This document shows, in pieces, positions 6,411 to 13,806 of a DNA stretch of 19,810 nt (position 1 is the first letter of the stretch; each line of letters begins with the position of its first letter). The position numbers were made by a program, and so were the translations under genes. Source of the stretch: Verrucomicrobiales bacterium (GTDB lineage: Bacteria > Verrucomicrobiota > Verrucomicrobiia > Verrucomicrobiales > V1-33); the NCBI GenBank assembly GCA_028293305.1, contig JAQGPD010000604.1, positions 1 through 19,810 of the forward strand. Direction: 5' to 3'. A model generated the notes under the pieces. It did not search any database and was not told the DNA's origin. It worked only from the letters and a program-made list of their open reading frames with translations.

Positions 6411-8687
6411 ATGCTTTTGCCCGCCCCGCTTTTTCATGGCACGTCCTGTCCTGGCCGGTGGGCGGTCATGGGTTTCATCGCCCTGGCGCTGAATTGTTAT
6501 CCATGCGCCGCGCAGGACGCCGCGGCCACCCCGCCCGACCCGGTCCCGCTTCATTCCATCCAGGAGGCCAACCGCATCCTGGTCGACCCGGCGCGGACCT
6601 CGCCGGTGACGATGCGGTTCCGCGGCACGGCCATTTTCACCAGCCAGGCCGGGGACTTTTGTTTACAGGACGGGGATGCCGGCGTGATGATAGAACCGCC
6701 TGATCCCCAACTGCGTCCGGCCCTGGGCGACATCGTGGAGGTGGAGGCCCCTATCGCATTCCATGCGGCGGATCCTTTGGATCCCGGCTTTTTTCTGAAA
6801 ACCACCCGCGCGGCCATCGTGGGACATGGCCCCCTGCCGGAACCCGTGCGGACGAATCTCCCCGCCGCGCTCAACGGGGCCACGGCCGGCCGCTGGGTGG
6901 AGGTGGAGGGCGTGATCATGCAGTCGGCTTTGCAAAATGGCGTGGTGAGACTGCACCTGACGGATACGGCGGGCTGGGCGGTGGTGAATGTGCACGACTG
7001 GCGGCCCGGGGTTTCCCTGACAGAAGGCTGGGGCGCGCGGTTGCGGATCCGTTGCGCGAATGTGGGGCGCGGCCACACCGCGCTGCGGGTTTCCTCGACG
7101 GATCAGATCACGGTGATCAAGCCGGGCACCCCGTCGCTTTTCGCCGCGCCGGAAGCGGACCCCGCCGCCCTGCGCCAAGGCAAGGCCATCGCCGACCGCC
7201 TGCGTCTCACGGCCACGGTGCTGGCGCGGCGGGACGGGTTTTTCTACCTCCGCAGCAAGCAGGGCACGCCTTTCCGCGCCAACCTATTGCAGCCCTTCAA
7301 CAGCCCTATCGGAAATGGACACCCCTTGGAATTGATCCCGCCAGACGCTCCGGAATCGTGGGCTCCGGGCGACCTTGTGGAGCTGGTGGGATCGCCCCTG
7401 GAGACGACGCCTTTTCTGCAGTTCAGTTTCTCCTCCTTCCGGCCGGTCTCCGCGGGCAAATTGCCGCCGCCCGCCAGTGCGGAGGGCCGCAACCCGGCGG
7501 CGCTGGCCTGTGATCTGGTGACCATCCGGGGCCGGTTGTTATGGGGGGAAAAAATCTCCGGCGCGGCGGGAGCGGGGGATACCCTGGCCCTGGACTGCGA
7601 TGGCACGGTGATCCACGCCGAGGTCCCGGCCAACGCGGCAACCTCCGGAGGAGAAAGCGGCGCCAGCTTTCAAAAAGACGATCAACTCGCCGTGACGGGC
7701 GTGCTTTTCCCGGCGGAATACGGACGTCCCCTGACCCTTCTGGCCACGGCCCCGCCCGGCCGCAGTCCCGTCCTGACCATCGCCTCCGCGAGGCGCGGCC
7801 TCTCGCCCATGGCATGGCGCTGGATCATGGGATTGGGCGCAGGCCTGGCCCTGGCCCTGGGCGGGGCCTGGTGGCTGCAACGCAAAGTCCGGCAACGCAC
7901 CGCCGCCCTGGGGGTGGCCAATGCAACGCTGCGCGACGAGGTTCTTGTCAGGGAAAAAGCCCAGGCGGACCTGGCCCGCGCCCTGGAGCAGGAACGGGAG
8001 TTGGGCGAGCTGAAAAACCGCTTCGTCACCATGGTCAGCCACGAATTCCGCACGCCGCTGGGCATCACCATGAGCGCGGTGGAACTGCTGCGCCACCACC
8101 ACGACCGGCTGGACGCGGCACAGCGCACCGAGCTTTTCGACGATATCCACCGCGCCACCTGCGGCATGGGCGGACTCATGGAACAAGTGCTGGTGCTGGG
8201 CCGCGTGGAGGCCGGCACGGTGGGCTGCCGCCGCTCGCCCTGCCACCTGGACGGACTCGCGCAAAAACTCATCGACGAGTCGCTCTCCGCCATGCACCGC
8301 CGCTGTCCTATCCATTGGCATCCCGGGGGCGACCTCTCCGGCGCCATGGCCGATGAAGCGCTGCTGCGGCATATTTTCTCCAATCTCCTATCCAATGCCG
8401 CGAAATATTCCCCCGAGGGCGCCCCGGTGCATTTTGACTGCCGCCGCGAGGGCCGGGACGCGGTCTTCACCGTCCGCGACCAAGGCTGCGGCATCCCGGA
8501 AGCCGACCGCCCGCGACTCTTCGAAGCCTTCCACCGCGGCACGAATGTCGGCGACATCTCCGGCACCGGACTCGGCCTCGTCATCGTCAAACGCTGCGTC
8601 GACCTGCACGGCGGCCAGGTGGAACTCACCACAGAACTCAACCAAGGCACCACCTTCACCATCCGGCTGCCGCTCTGGGCGGAGTAA
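6411..8687 (+). CDS. Membrane sensor histidine kinase with large exported sensor region
   Basis: From the ATG at 6411 the product is 758 residues. The N-terminus is a signal-peptide-like or anchor segment (about residues 15-35: WAVMGFIALALNCYPCAAQ). Residues about 45-455 are exported and contain three beta-rich stretches that resemble OB-like modules (for example FRGTAIFTSQAGDFCLQDGDA, cited in part as GDFCLQDGDAGV). A membrane helix lies at about 468-489 and a coiled coil leads to the HisKA H-box SHEFRTP with H544. The HATPase domain is intact: SNLLSNAAKYSP (N662), DQGCGIP (690-696) and GTGLGLVI (718-725). It should autophosphorylate H544 and pass phosphate to a response regulator. The ligand is unknown. 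The start is uncertain: 6318 has the best ribosome site but gives a 45-residue N-tail, and 6468 lacks positive charge before the helix. No regulator is co-transcribed. Repeat element copy 2 begins 11 bases after the stop. Confidence 0.88.
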   Translation: MLLPAPLFHGTSCPGRWAVMGFIALALNCYPCAAQDAAATPPDPVPLHSIQEANRILVDPARTSPVTMRFRGTAIFTSQAGDFCLQDGDAGVMIEPPDPQLRPALGDIVEVEAPIAFHAADPLDPGFFLKTTRAAIVGHGPLPEPVRTNLPAALNGATAGRWVEVEGVIMQSALQNGVVRLHLTDTAGWAVVNVHDWRPGVSLTEGWGARLRIRCANVGRGHTALRVSSTDQITVIKPGTPSLFAAPEADPAALRQGKAIADRLRLTATVLARRDGFFYLRSKQGTPFRANLLQPFNSPIGNGHPLELIPPDAPESWAPGDLVELVGSPLETTPFLQFSFSSFRPVSAGKLPPPASAEGRNPAALACDLVTIRGRLLWGEKISGAAGAGDTLALDCDGTVIHAEVPANAATSGGESGASFQKDDQLAVTGVLFPAEYGRPLTLLATAPPGRSPVLTIASARRGLSPMAWRWIMGLGAGLALALGGAWWLQRKVRQRTAALGVANATLRDEVLVREKAQADLARALEQERELGELKNRFVTMVSHEFRTPLGITMSAVELLRHHHDRLDAAQRTELFDDIHRATCGMGGLMEQVLVLGRVEAGTVGCRRSPCHLDGLAQKLIDESLSAMHRRCPIHWHPGGDLSGAMADEALLRHIFSNLLSNAAKYSPEGAPVHFDCRREGRDAVFTVRDQGCGIPEADRPRLFEAFHRGTNVGDISGTGLGLVIVKRCVDLHGGQVELTTELNQGTTFTIRLPLWAE

Positions 8688-8698
8688 AAATGCACGCC

Positions 8699-8885
8699 CA
8701 GAGTAGTCCGCTCAGAGTAGTCCGCTCAGTCCTCTGAGCGGTTCTCAAAGCACCGGCTCTCTCCAAAGCACCGGCTCTCTCCAAAGCACCGGCGAAAACC
8801 ATATAGCTGGAAAACCATAAAGCTGCTGCCGCTCAGAGGACTGAGCGGACTACTCTGAGCGGACTACTCTGAGCCGACTACTCTC
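8699..8885. repeat. Modular hairpin/tandem-repeat intergenic element, copy 2
   Basis: This has the same plan as 1189-1556 but shorter. The left side has two CAGAGTAGTCCGC units (8699-8711, 8713-8725) and a hairpin CCGCTCAG (8722-8729), loop TCCT, CTGAGCGG (8734-8741). The middle has AAAGCACCGGCTCTCTCC twice (8747-8764, 8765-8782) plus a partial third, then a tandem pair of 16-mers GAAAACCATAtAGCTG (8794-8809, 8810-8825, one mismatch). The right side has a hairpin CCGCTCAG (8829-8836), loop AGGA, CTGAGCGG (8841-8848). This hairpin runs into inverted units GCGGACTACTCTG at 8845 and 8859, plus an imperfect third at 8873. The stem differs from copy 1 by an A-to-T change in one arm matched by T-to-A in the other. 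The element lies directly downstream of the sensor kinase. Confidence 0.9.
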
Positions 8886-8959
8886 CGCAGACCACCCAAT
8901 TAAATGCAGCCAAAATTAAACCTTGTGATTTATTGATAATTCCATAGATTGTGGTAATT

Positions 8960-8987
8960 TTGAACATACCGCATTAAACAATATAAT
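8960..8987 (+). promoter_or_regulatory. Candidate sigma-70-type promoter of the hybrid kinase gene
   Basis: In the AT-rich stretch 8900-9005, which stands out from the GC-rich surroundings, TTGAAC (8960-8965) is followed after 16 bases by a consensus TATAAT (8982-8987). Transcription would start near 8994, about 100 bases upstream of the ATG at 9097. A second, weaker pair is TTGATA (8933-8938) and TAATTT (8955-8960), 16 bases apart. Confidence 0.6.
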
Positions 8988-9096
8988 TTAGATCGCTTTA
9001 CAAATCATCTAAGCCTTCCCGCCTAACTCCGCGAATCCGACTTTCCGCATCCACCTTCCAGCCGCTCCCCTGCCCTTCCCGCTCCCGACCCCGCCC

Positions 9097-11082
9097 ATGC
9101 TTCCTGATTTCAACGTTCTACTGGTGGATTCCCTGCCCATCGTCCGGGATGCCCTGCTGCCCTTGGCCGGGATGCCCGGGCCTTTGGCCAAACTGGAAAT
9201 GTGTCAGGATCTCCACCTGGCCGTCGCGGCGGCGGCGCGGGAACCCCTGGCGGACCGTCCGGCTTTGGCGGTGGTGCCTTTGGCCGTGTGGCAAAATCAG
9301 GATCCTTCCGTGATTTGCGGAGCCCTGTTGGCGGCGGCTCCGGACATGCCCGTGATTTTGGCCGCCCCGGTCCTGCCGGACGCGTGGCGGGAATGGGTGG
9401 CGGCGCATCCCGCGGCTCCGCGGTTGGTCGCCATGGCCCTGCCGCTGGACCTGACGGCACTGCGGATGCTGGGAACCATGGTGGCGCAATCCCGTCGGGT
9501 GGAGGAGGAATCCCGCCCCGGTTTGCTGCCCCTGGCGGAGGCGTCCGGCAGCCTGGAGGCGCGGACGAACGAACTCCGGCACAGCGAGGAACGGTTCGCG
9601 GCGGCCTTCCGGGCGGCACCGTATCCGCAGGCCATTTTGAATTTCGCGACGGGTCAGTTTGTGGAAGCCAACGCGGCATTCTGCAACCTGACGGGATTTT
9701 CCCAACCGGAGCTGCTGGAGCATTCCATGCCCGCGCTGCAAGCCACGGGTTTGTTGGAGGTCCTCCGCGGTCCGCATCCCCTGGCGGATTGCCGGACCAC
9801 CTGCCGCAGCCGCACCGGGGACCTCCGGCACCTGATGCTTTCCACGCAGCCGACGGCGCTGGGCGGGGAGCCGCATCTGATGTTGCTGGCCCTGGATATA
9901 ACAGAACGTGTCCTGCTGGAGGAGCAGCTGCGCCAGGCCCAGAAAATGGAGGCCATGGGGCAGTTGGCGGCGGGCGTGGCCCACGATTTCAATAACATCC
10001 TGACCATTATCCAGGGGCATCTCAGCCTGCAGCTGGCCACCGGCGATTTTGACGATTCCACCCGCGGCGCGCTCAAGGAAACGCTGGTCGCCTCCGAGCA
10101 TGCCGCCACCCTGACACGTCAGTTGCTGGCCCTCAGCCGATGCCAGCTTTTCGACTCCGTGCCGCTGGATTTGAATGCGGTCATTCAACGCATGAGCGCC
10201 ATTCTGCAGCGCCTCATCGGCGAGCACATCCACGTGGAATGGAAATGTGAGAGCGGCCTGCCGATGATCATGGGCGACGTCCCGGGGATCGAGCAGGTGG
10301 TCATGAATCTGGTCCTGCAGGCCCGCGACGCCATGCCGCGCGGCGGGCGGCTGAGGATCGCGACAGGACTGAATAACATCTCGGCCTCGCAGGCCGCGCA
10401 GAACCCGGAGGCGCGGGAGGGGAAATTTGTCAGGTTCAGCATCGTGGATACCGGTCACGGCATGGATCAACGCACGGTCGAGCGATTGCTCGGAGCTTTC
10501 GCGGAGAGCAAGTCGACGGCCCAGGAAACGGGCTCGGCGCTGGCGGCGGTTTACAGCATTGTGAAACAGCACGGCGGCTGGATCGAGCTCTTCAGCGACC
10601 CCGGCCAGGGCACCGCGTTTTTTGTCTATCTGCCGGTGACCACGCAGTCGCCCACGGCCCGCGACGGGTTGTCGGGCAAGCCGGCGAAAACCGGCCTGAC
10701 GGTGTTATTGGTGGAGGACGAGCCGGCGGTGCGCACCATCCTGCGCCAACTTCTGATCCACTGCGGATGCACCGTCCTGGAGGCTCAGGACGCGCCTTCC
10801 GCCCTGACGCTGTGGGAGACGGAGAAAGCCCGCATCCATCTTTTGATAACGGATATCGTCATGCCCGGCGGGATGACCGGTCACGAGCTGGCCGCGCGCC
10901 TGACCGATGAGCGGCCGGACCTGAAAGTCATCTACAGCAGCGGCTACAGCGCCAGCCTTTTCCAGGAAGGCCAGGACCTGGTGCCAGGCCGGAATTTCCT
11001 GCCAAAACCCTACGATGCCTCCAGCGTGGTCACCCTCATCCGCCGCGTGGCCGCGGAGCGCGAGGAAATGCTGAGCGCCTGA
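9097..11082 (+). CDS. Hybrid PAS histidine kinase/receiver with degraded ATP-binding motifs (possible pseudokinase)
   Basis: The 661-residue cytoplasmic protein has no membrane segment. Residues 4-130 resemble a receiver (NVLLVDSLPIVRDAL) but lack the phospho-acceptor, with P61 at the expected place. A PAS domain follows (about 162-272, ending ALDITER). The dimerisation/phospho-acceptor helix is intact: VAHDFNN with H296. The HATPase domain is altered. The N-box reads NLVLQARDAM, with Q408 where the magnesium-binding Asn is expected. The usual GTGLGL box reads TGSALA (478-483), and the FEPFFTTK-type segment reads LGAFAESK. The G1 box DTGHGM (451-456) is kept. The C-terminal receiver (535-650) is intact, with E540/D541, D586 in LLITDIVMPG, and K637. 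It may therefore act as a phosphate acceptor or scaffold rather than a kinase, which is inference. The ATG at 9097 has no Shine-Dalgarno, but the N-terminal fold supports it. It is monocistronic as far as can be seen. Confidence 0.9.
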   Translation: MLPDFNVLLVDSLPIVRDALLPLAGMPGPLAKLEMCQDLHLAVAAAAREPLADRPALAVVPLAVWQNQDPSVICGALLAAAPDMPVILAAPVLPDAWREWVAAHPAAPRLVAMALPLDLTALRMLGTMVAQSRRVEEESRPGLLPLAEASGSLEARTNELRHSEERFAAAFRAAPYPQAILNFATGQFVEANAAFCNLTGFSQPELLEHSMPALQATGLLEVLRGPHPLADCRTTCRSRTGDLRHLMLSTQPTALGGEPHLMLLALDITERVLLEEQLRQAQKMEAMGQLAAGVAHDFNNILTIIQGHLSLQLATGDFDDSTRGALKETLVASEHAATLTRQLLALSRCQLFDSVPLDLNAVIQRMSAILQRLIGEHIHVEWKCESGLPMIMGDVPGIEQVVMNLVLQARDAMPRGGRLRIATGLNNISASQAAQNPEAREGKFVRFSIVDTGHGMDQRTVERLLGAFAESKSTAQETGSALAAVYSIVKQHGGWIELFSDPGQGTAFFVYLPVTTQSPTARDGLSGKPAKTGLTVLLVEDEPAVRTILRQLLIHCGCTVLEAQDAPSALTLWETEKARIHLLITDIVMPGGMTGHELAARLTDERPDLKVIYSSGYSASLFQEGQDLVPGRNFLPKPYDASSVVTLIRRVAAEREEMLSA

Positions 11083-11136
11083 CGGTTAGGAAAGGAAGGC
11101 CATTTCCCGTCAGCCATCATCCGCGCGCCAACCGGC

Positions 11137-11188
11137 ACGTTTCACCCGCTACGTTTCACCCGCTACGTTTCACCCGCTACGTTCCACC
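11137..11188. repeat. 14-bp tandem repeat
   Basis: Three exact head-to-tail copies of ACGTTTCACCCGCT occur at 11137, 11151 and 11165. A fourth truncated, one-mismatch copy (ACGTTCCACC) is at 11179-11188. The repeat lies 55 bases downstream of the hybrid kinase stop and is not coding. Confidence 0.9.
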
Positions 11189-11253
11189 AGGCATGTTTCG
11201 CCAGCGACCCGCGGCCCGCGAAAAAGCGCCACTCCACGCCGCACCGGAAGGCC

Positions 11254-11494
11254 CTGGAGCATTTTAAATAATGACGTAGCCAGCGTCCGACCCCGGAGGG
11301 GTTAAATCTTTATAGCCATAGTCACCCGTCAGATTTTAGCTCCGGAGGAGCGACATCTGGCTTCATCGGCAAAGAATATGACGCTCCTCCGGAGCTCGAC
11401 CATTTTTCGCATGTCGGTGGCTATAAAGATTCCGGCCCTCCGGGCCTAATTTTGCGGAGGCCTGGCGGCTACGGCATTATTTAAACGGCTCCAG
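11254..11494. repeat. 241-bp nested imperfect inverted repeat
   Basis: Paired arms, from outside in, are: CTGGAGC (11254-11260) with GCTCCAG (11488-11494); TTTAAATAATGACGTAGCC (11263-11281) with 11467-11485, 18 of 19 matching; AATCTTTATAGCCA (11305-11318) with 11418-11431, perfect; and AGCTCCGGAGGAGCG (11338-11352) with 11382-11396, perfect. The arms also hold local hairpins, CCCCGGAGGGG (11291-11301) and GGCCCTCCGGGCC (11434-11446). The order is consistent with one long branched stem or cruciform. There is no ORF inside. It looks like a dispersed structured intergenic repeat; only one copy is in the window. Confidence 0.9.
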
Positions 11495-11530
11495 ACGCGG
11501 AAGCCATGGCTTTTTTATAGCAAAACCCTC

Positions 11531-12331
11531 TCACAAAAACTCCAGCAGGGCCACCATCTCCGCCCGGATTTCCGCCGGATCCGTGGAGGCGATGGTCTGG
11601 CCGACCTCCGCCATCAGCACTTCCCGGAATCGATTGCGCAAACGGCACAACGCCACCCGCAACGCGCCGTGGGTCATGCCCAGTTGCCCTGCCAATTCCG
11701 CCGCATGCAGTCCGGCATCATCCGCCTCCAGCAGCCGGCTTTGCAGGGCGTCGAAAAGGGGCCCCAACTGCCGGCGGCCGTATTCCCGCGCAGTCGTCTC
11801 CATCGCCTTCTCCACCAAATGCATCGCCCAGCGGCGTTGGAACAGCCGGTCAGGACTGAGATGGTCCACGGCCTCCCGATGGTAGTGCCCCTCCGCATCC
11901 GTCAGGCTGAGGGTGGCGACCCCATTCCCCCGCTTGTCCGCCATGGAGGAGCGGTGGGCGTCCCGCAGGAAATTGATCAGGCACGTGAAGAGGTAATTCC
12001 GGAGCCGCCCTTTGGCGGGATCCGCCTTGGCGAACCAGTTCCGGCGGATGATCCGGCAAAAAAAATCCTGCGTCAGATCCTGCGCATCCTGTTCCGACTT
12101 TCCCTGCCTTCGTATATAGGCATAGACCGGAGGCCAGTAATCCTGACAAATCTTCTGCATCGCCTCCCGCATCGCCGCCTCGTCCCCATGGCCGGCACGC
12201 CAGACCATGCTCCATCGCGTGGGGGAGCCGGAAAGCGGCGGCGTGTCATCTGTAGGGCTGAAGGGTGGCACGATGAAAATTTCCAAAAAAAAACGCCTGA
12301 CTCCTCCCCACCGGATCCCGCGAACCTTCAC
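11531..12331 (-). CDS. ECF-type RNA polymerase sigma factor
   Basis: The product is up to 266 residues. Sigma region 2 spans about residues 62-130 (DYWPPVYAYIRR, DAQDLTQDFFCRII, GRLRNYLFTCLINFLRD). Sigma region 4 spans about 165-240 with the helix-turn-helix LAGQLGMTHGALRVALCRLR (213-232). The preceding TRWSMVWRAGHGDEAA motif (38-53) is typical of large ECF families in planctomycetes and verrucomicrobia. It should direct RNA polymerase to a small regulon. No anti-sigma factor is adjacent. The GTG at 12331 has GGAG eight bases upstream and is used here. However, the first 20 codons include nine consecutive T on the coding strand, and an in-frame GTG at 12271 (VPPFSPTDD) is a real alternative. 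The gene diverges from the haloperoxidase-like PEP-CTERM gene (152 bases between starts), which makes that gene a candidate target. Confidence 0.9.
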   Translation of the reverse strand: MKVRGIRWGGVRRFFLEIFIVPPFSPTDDTPPLSGSPTRWSMVWRAGHGDEAAMREAMQKICQDYWPPVYAYIRRQGKSEQDAQDLTQDFFCRIIRRNWFAKADPAKGRLRNYLFTCLINFLRDAHRSSMADKRGNGVATLSLTDAEGHYHREAVDHLSPDRLFQRRWAMHLVEKAMETTAREYGRRQLGPLFDALQSRLLEADDAGLHAAELAGQLGMTHGALRVALCRLRNRFREVLMAEVGQTIASTDPAEIRAEMVALLEFL

Positions 12332-12462
12332 AATTTAATCTCCAGCCTTTCAAAACGCCAGCAGTGAAATGAAAACAACCCGCTGAATTACAACACGCGA
12401 GGGCTCAAATCCATAATTTCCGTAAAAATTACTGGCCAGCGCGCCAGTCTTCATTATATTCC

Positions 12463-12468
12463 GGAGGA
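12463..12468 (+). promoter_or_regulatory. Ribosome binding site of the PEP-CTERM protein
   Basis: GGAGGA is a near-perfect Shine-Dalgarno, but it lies 15 bases before the ATG at 12484, longer than usual. No alternative start codon is closer to it. Confidence 0.5.
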
Positions 12469-12483
12469 CTTAAATAAAATACC

Positions 12484-13806
12484 ATGTTCACCGCTGCCCG
12501 CTCCTCCGTCCCGCTTCTGTTCATGGCCGCTGCTTTGGCGGCCCCGCTGGCCGCGCGCGCGGATTTGGTGACGGATTCCACGATGTCACTCCGCCAGGCC
12601 ATCCGCGACGCCAACACCAGCGCCCCGGCCGCCTCCCGCGACTTCGCCATTCTGACCACTGCCATCTTCGACGCGGTGAACGGCGTGACGCCCAAGTATG
12701 AATCCTACCGCGTCGCCCCCGCCGCCACCGCGGGCAGTTCCGCGGAAGCCGCCGCCGCCAGCGCGGCCCACGCCGTCCTCACCGCCCTCTACCCCGCCCA
12801 GGCCGCCACCTTCGATGCCAACTACAGCGCCCAGCTCGGTGCCCTGCCCTCCGGAACCAGCCGGGACAACGGCGCCGCATGGGGCGCGCTCGTCGCCAAT
12901 AACATTCTCAACTGGCGCGCCAACGACAACGCCAACCAACTCGCCAACTATGTCGCCGGCACCCAGCCCGGTGACTGGCGCCCCACCTCCCCCACCTTCG
13001 GCGCCCCGGAATCCGCCCAATGGCCCACCGTCACCCCCTGGATCATGGCCAGCGGCAGCCAATTCCGCCCCGCCGGCGGCCCACCCGCCCTGACCTCCAA
13101 CACTTACGCCGCGGACTATAACGAAGCTTTCCAACTCGGCTCCAGCACCAGCGCCATCCGCACGGAGGACCAGACCACCAGCGCCATTTTCTGGTCCTAC
13201 GCCCCCGGTTCCCAAACCGCCGTCGGCCACTGGAACAGCATCGCCCAGGCAGCCATCGCCGGAAAAGGCTTCAGCCTCGTGGAATCCGCCAGACTTTTCG
13301 CCGCCCTGAACACCGCCATCGCCGACGCCGCCATCGTCGCCAGCGACGCCGCCTACACCTATGAATTCTGGCGTCCCATCGCCGCCATCCGCGAAGGCGC
13401 CACGGACGGAAACGCCAGCACCTCCCCGCTCATCAACTGGGATCCGCTCGTCACCACCCCCCTCAGCCCGGAATACATCTCCGCCAACGCCACCATGGCC
13501 GGCAGTGCCGCTGGAGTCCTCAATTACCTGCTGGGCACCGAATCCGGAGTCTCCGCCACCTCCGACAGCATCCCCACCACCTCCATTTTCTTCGACTCCT
13601 TCGACACCGCCGCCATCGACGCCAGCCTCGCCGGCATCTACGGCGGCATCCAGTTCCGCAGCTCCGCCATCGTCGGCCTGACCACCGGTCAAACCCTTGG
13701 AAGCCAAGTGGTGATGAACCACTTCCAGGAAGCCAAGATCCCGGAGCCCTCCTCCTCAGTCCTGGCATTGCTCGCGCTCGCCTGGAGCGCCCGCCGCAAA
13801 CGATAG
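12484..13806 (+). CDS. PEP-CTERM protein, vanadium haloperoxidase-like with lost active site
   Basis: The 440-residue exported protein has a signal peptide (residues 1-26, ending ARA) and a C-terminal PEP-CTERM sorting tail: PEP at 420-422, hydrophobic VLALLALAW, then ARRKR. Between them it follows the vanadium-dependent haloperoxidase/PAP2 fold: FAILTTAIFDAVNGV (54-68), WNSIAQAAIAGKGFSLVESARLF (250-272, in part WNSIAQ), YTYEFWRPIAAIR (291-303), WDPL and TPLSPEY (319-331). The catalytic positions are mostly replaced. The lysine expected in AKYTYNFWRP is A290, while the arginine of WRP is kept (R297). The PSGH motif reads ISAN (332-335). The SRxxGGIHF motif reads AGIYGGIQF, so the second arginine is G384 and the vanadate-ligating histidine is Q390. 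Halide oxidation is therefore unlikely and the role is unknown, perhaps structural or binding in the exosortase-sorted envelope. It diverges from the ECF sigma gene. No exosortase is in the window. Confidence 0.88.
   Translation: MFTAARSSVPLLFMAAALAAPLAARADLVTDSTMSLRQAIRDANTSAPAASRDFAILTTAIFDAVNGVTPKYESYRVAPAATAGSSAEAAAASAAHAVLTALYPAQAATFDANYSAQLGALPSGTSRDNGAAWGALVANNILNWRANDNANQLANYVAGTQPGDWRPTSPTFGAPESAQWPTVTPWIMASGSQFRPAGGPPALTSNTYAADYNEAFQLGSSTSAIRTEDQTTSAIFWSYAPGSQTAVGHWNSIAQAAIAGKGFSLVESARLFAALNTAIADAAIVASDAAYTYEFWRPIAAIREGATDGNASTSPLINWDPLVTTPLSPEYISANATMAGSAAGVLNYLLGTESGVSATSDSIPTTSIFFDSFDTAAIDASLAGIYGGIQFRSSAIVGLTTGQTLGSQVVMNHFQEAKIPEPSSSVLALLALAWSARRKR

Larger units (their letters stand above)
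11083..11530. other. Non-coding intergenic region with two repeat structures
   Basis: No convincing gene lies in these 448 bases between the hybrid kinase and the convergent ECF sigma gene. They contain a 14-bp tandem repeat (11137-11188) and a 241-bp nested inverted repeat (11254-11494), listed separately. No T-run terminator is evident for the kinase, so the inverted repeat may serve that purpose. Confidence 0.8.

Noticed and set aside
7682..8695. 337-codon open frame antisense to the sensor kinase
   Set aside because: Ser/Arg-rich translation opposite intact kinase motifs; a shadow frame.
12586..13722. 378-codon open frame antisense to the PEP-CTERM gene
   Set aside because: The translation is Gly/Val/Asp-rich low complexity, as expected from the complement of an Ala-rich gene; the plus-strand frame has clear family motifs.
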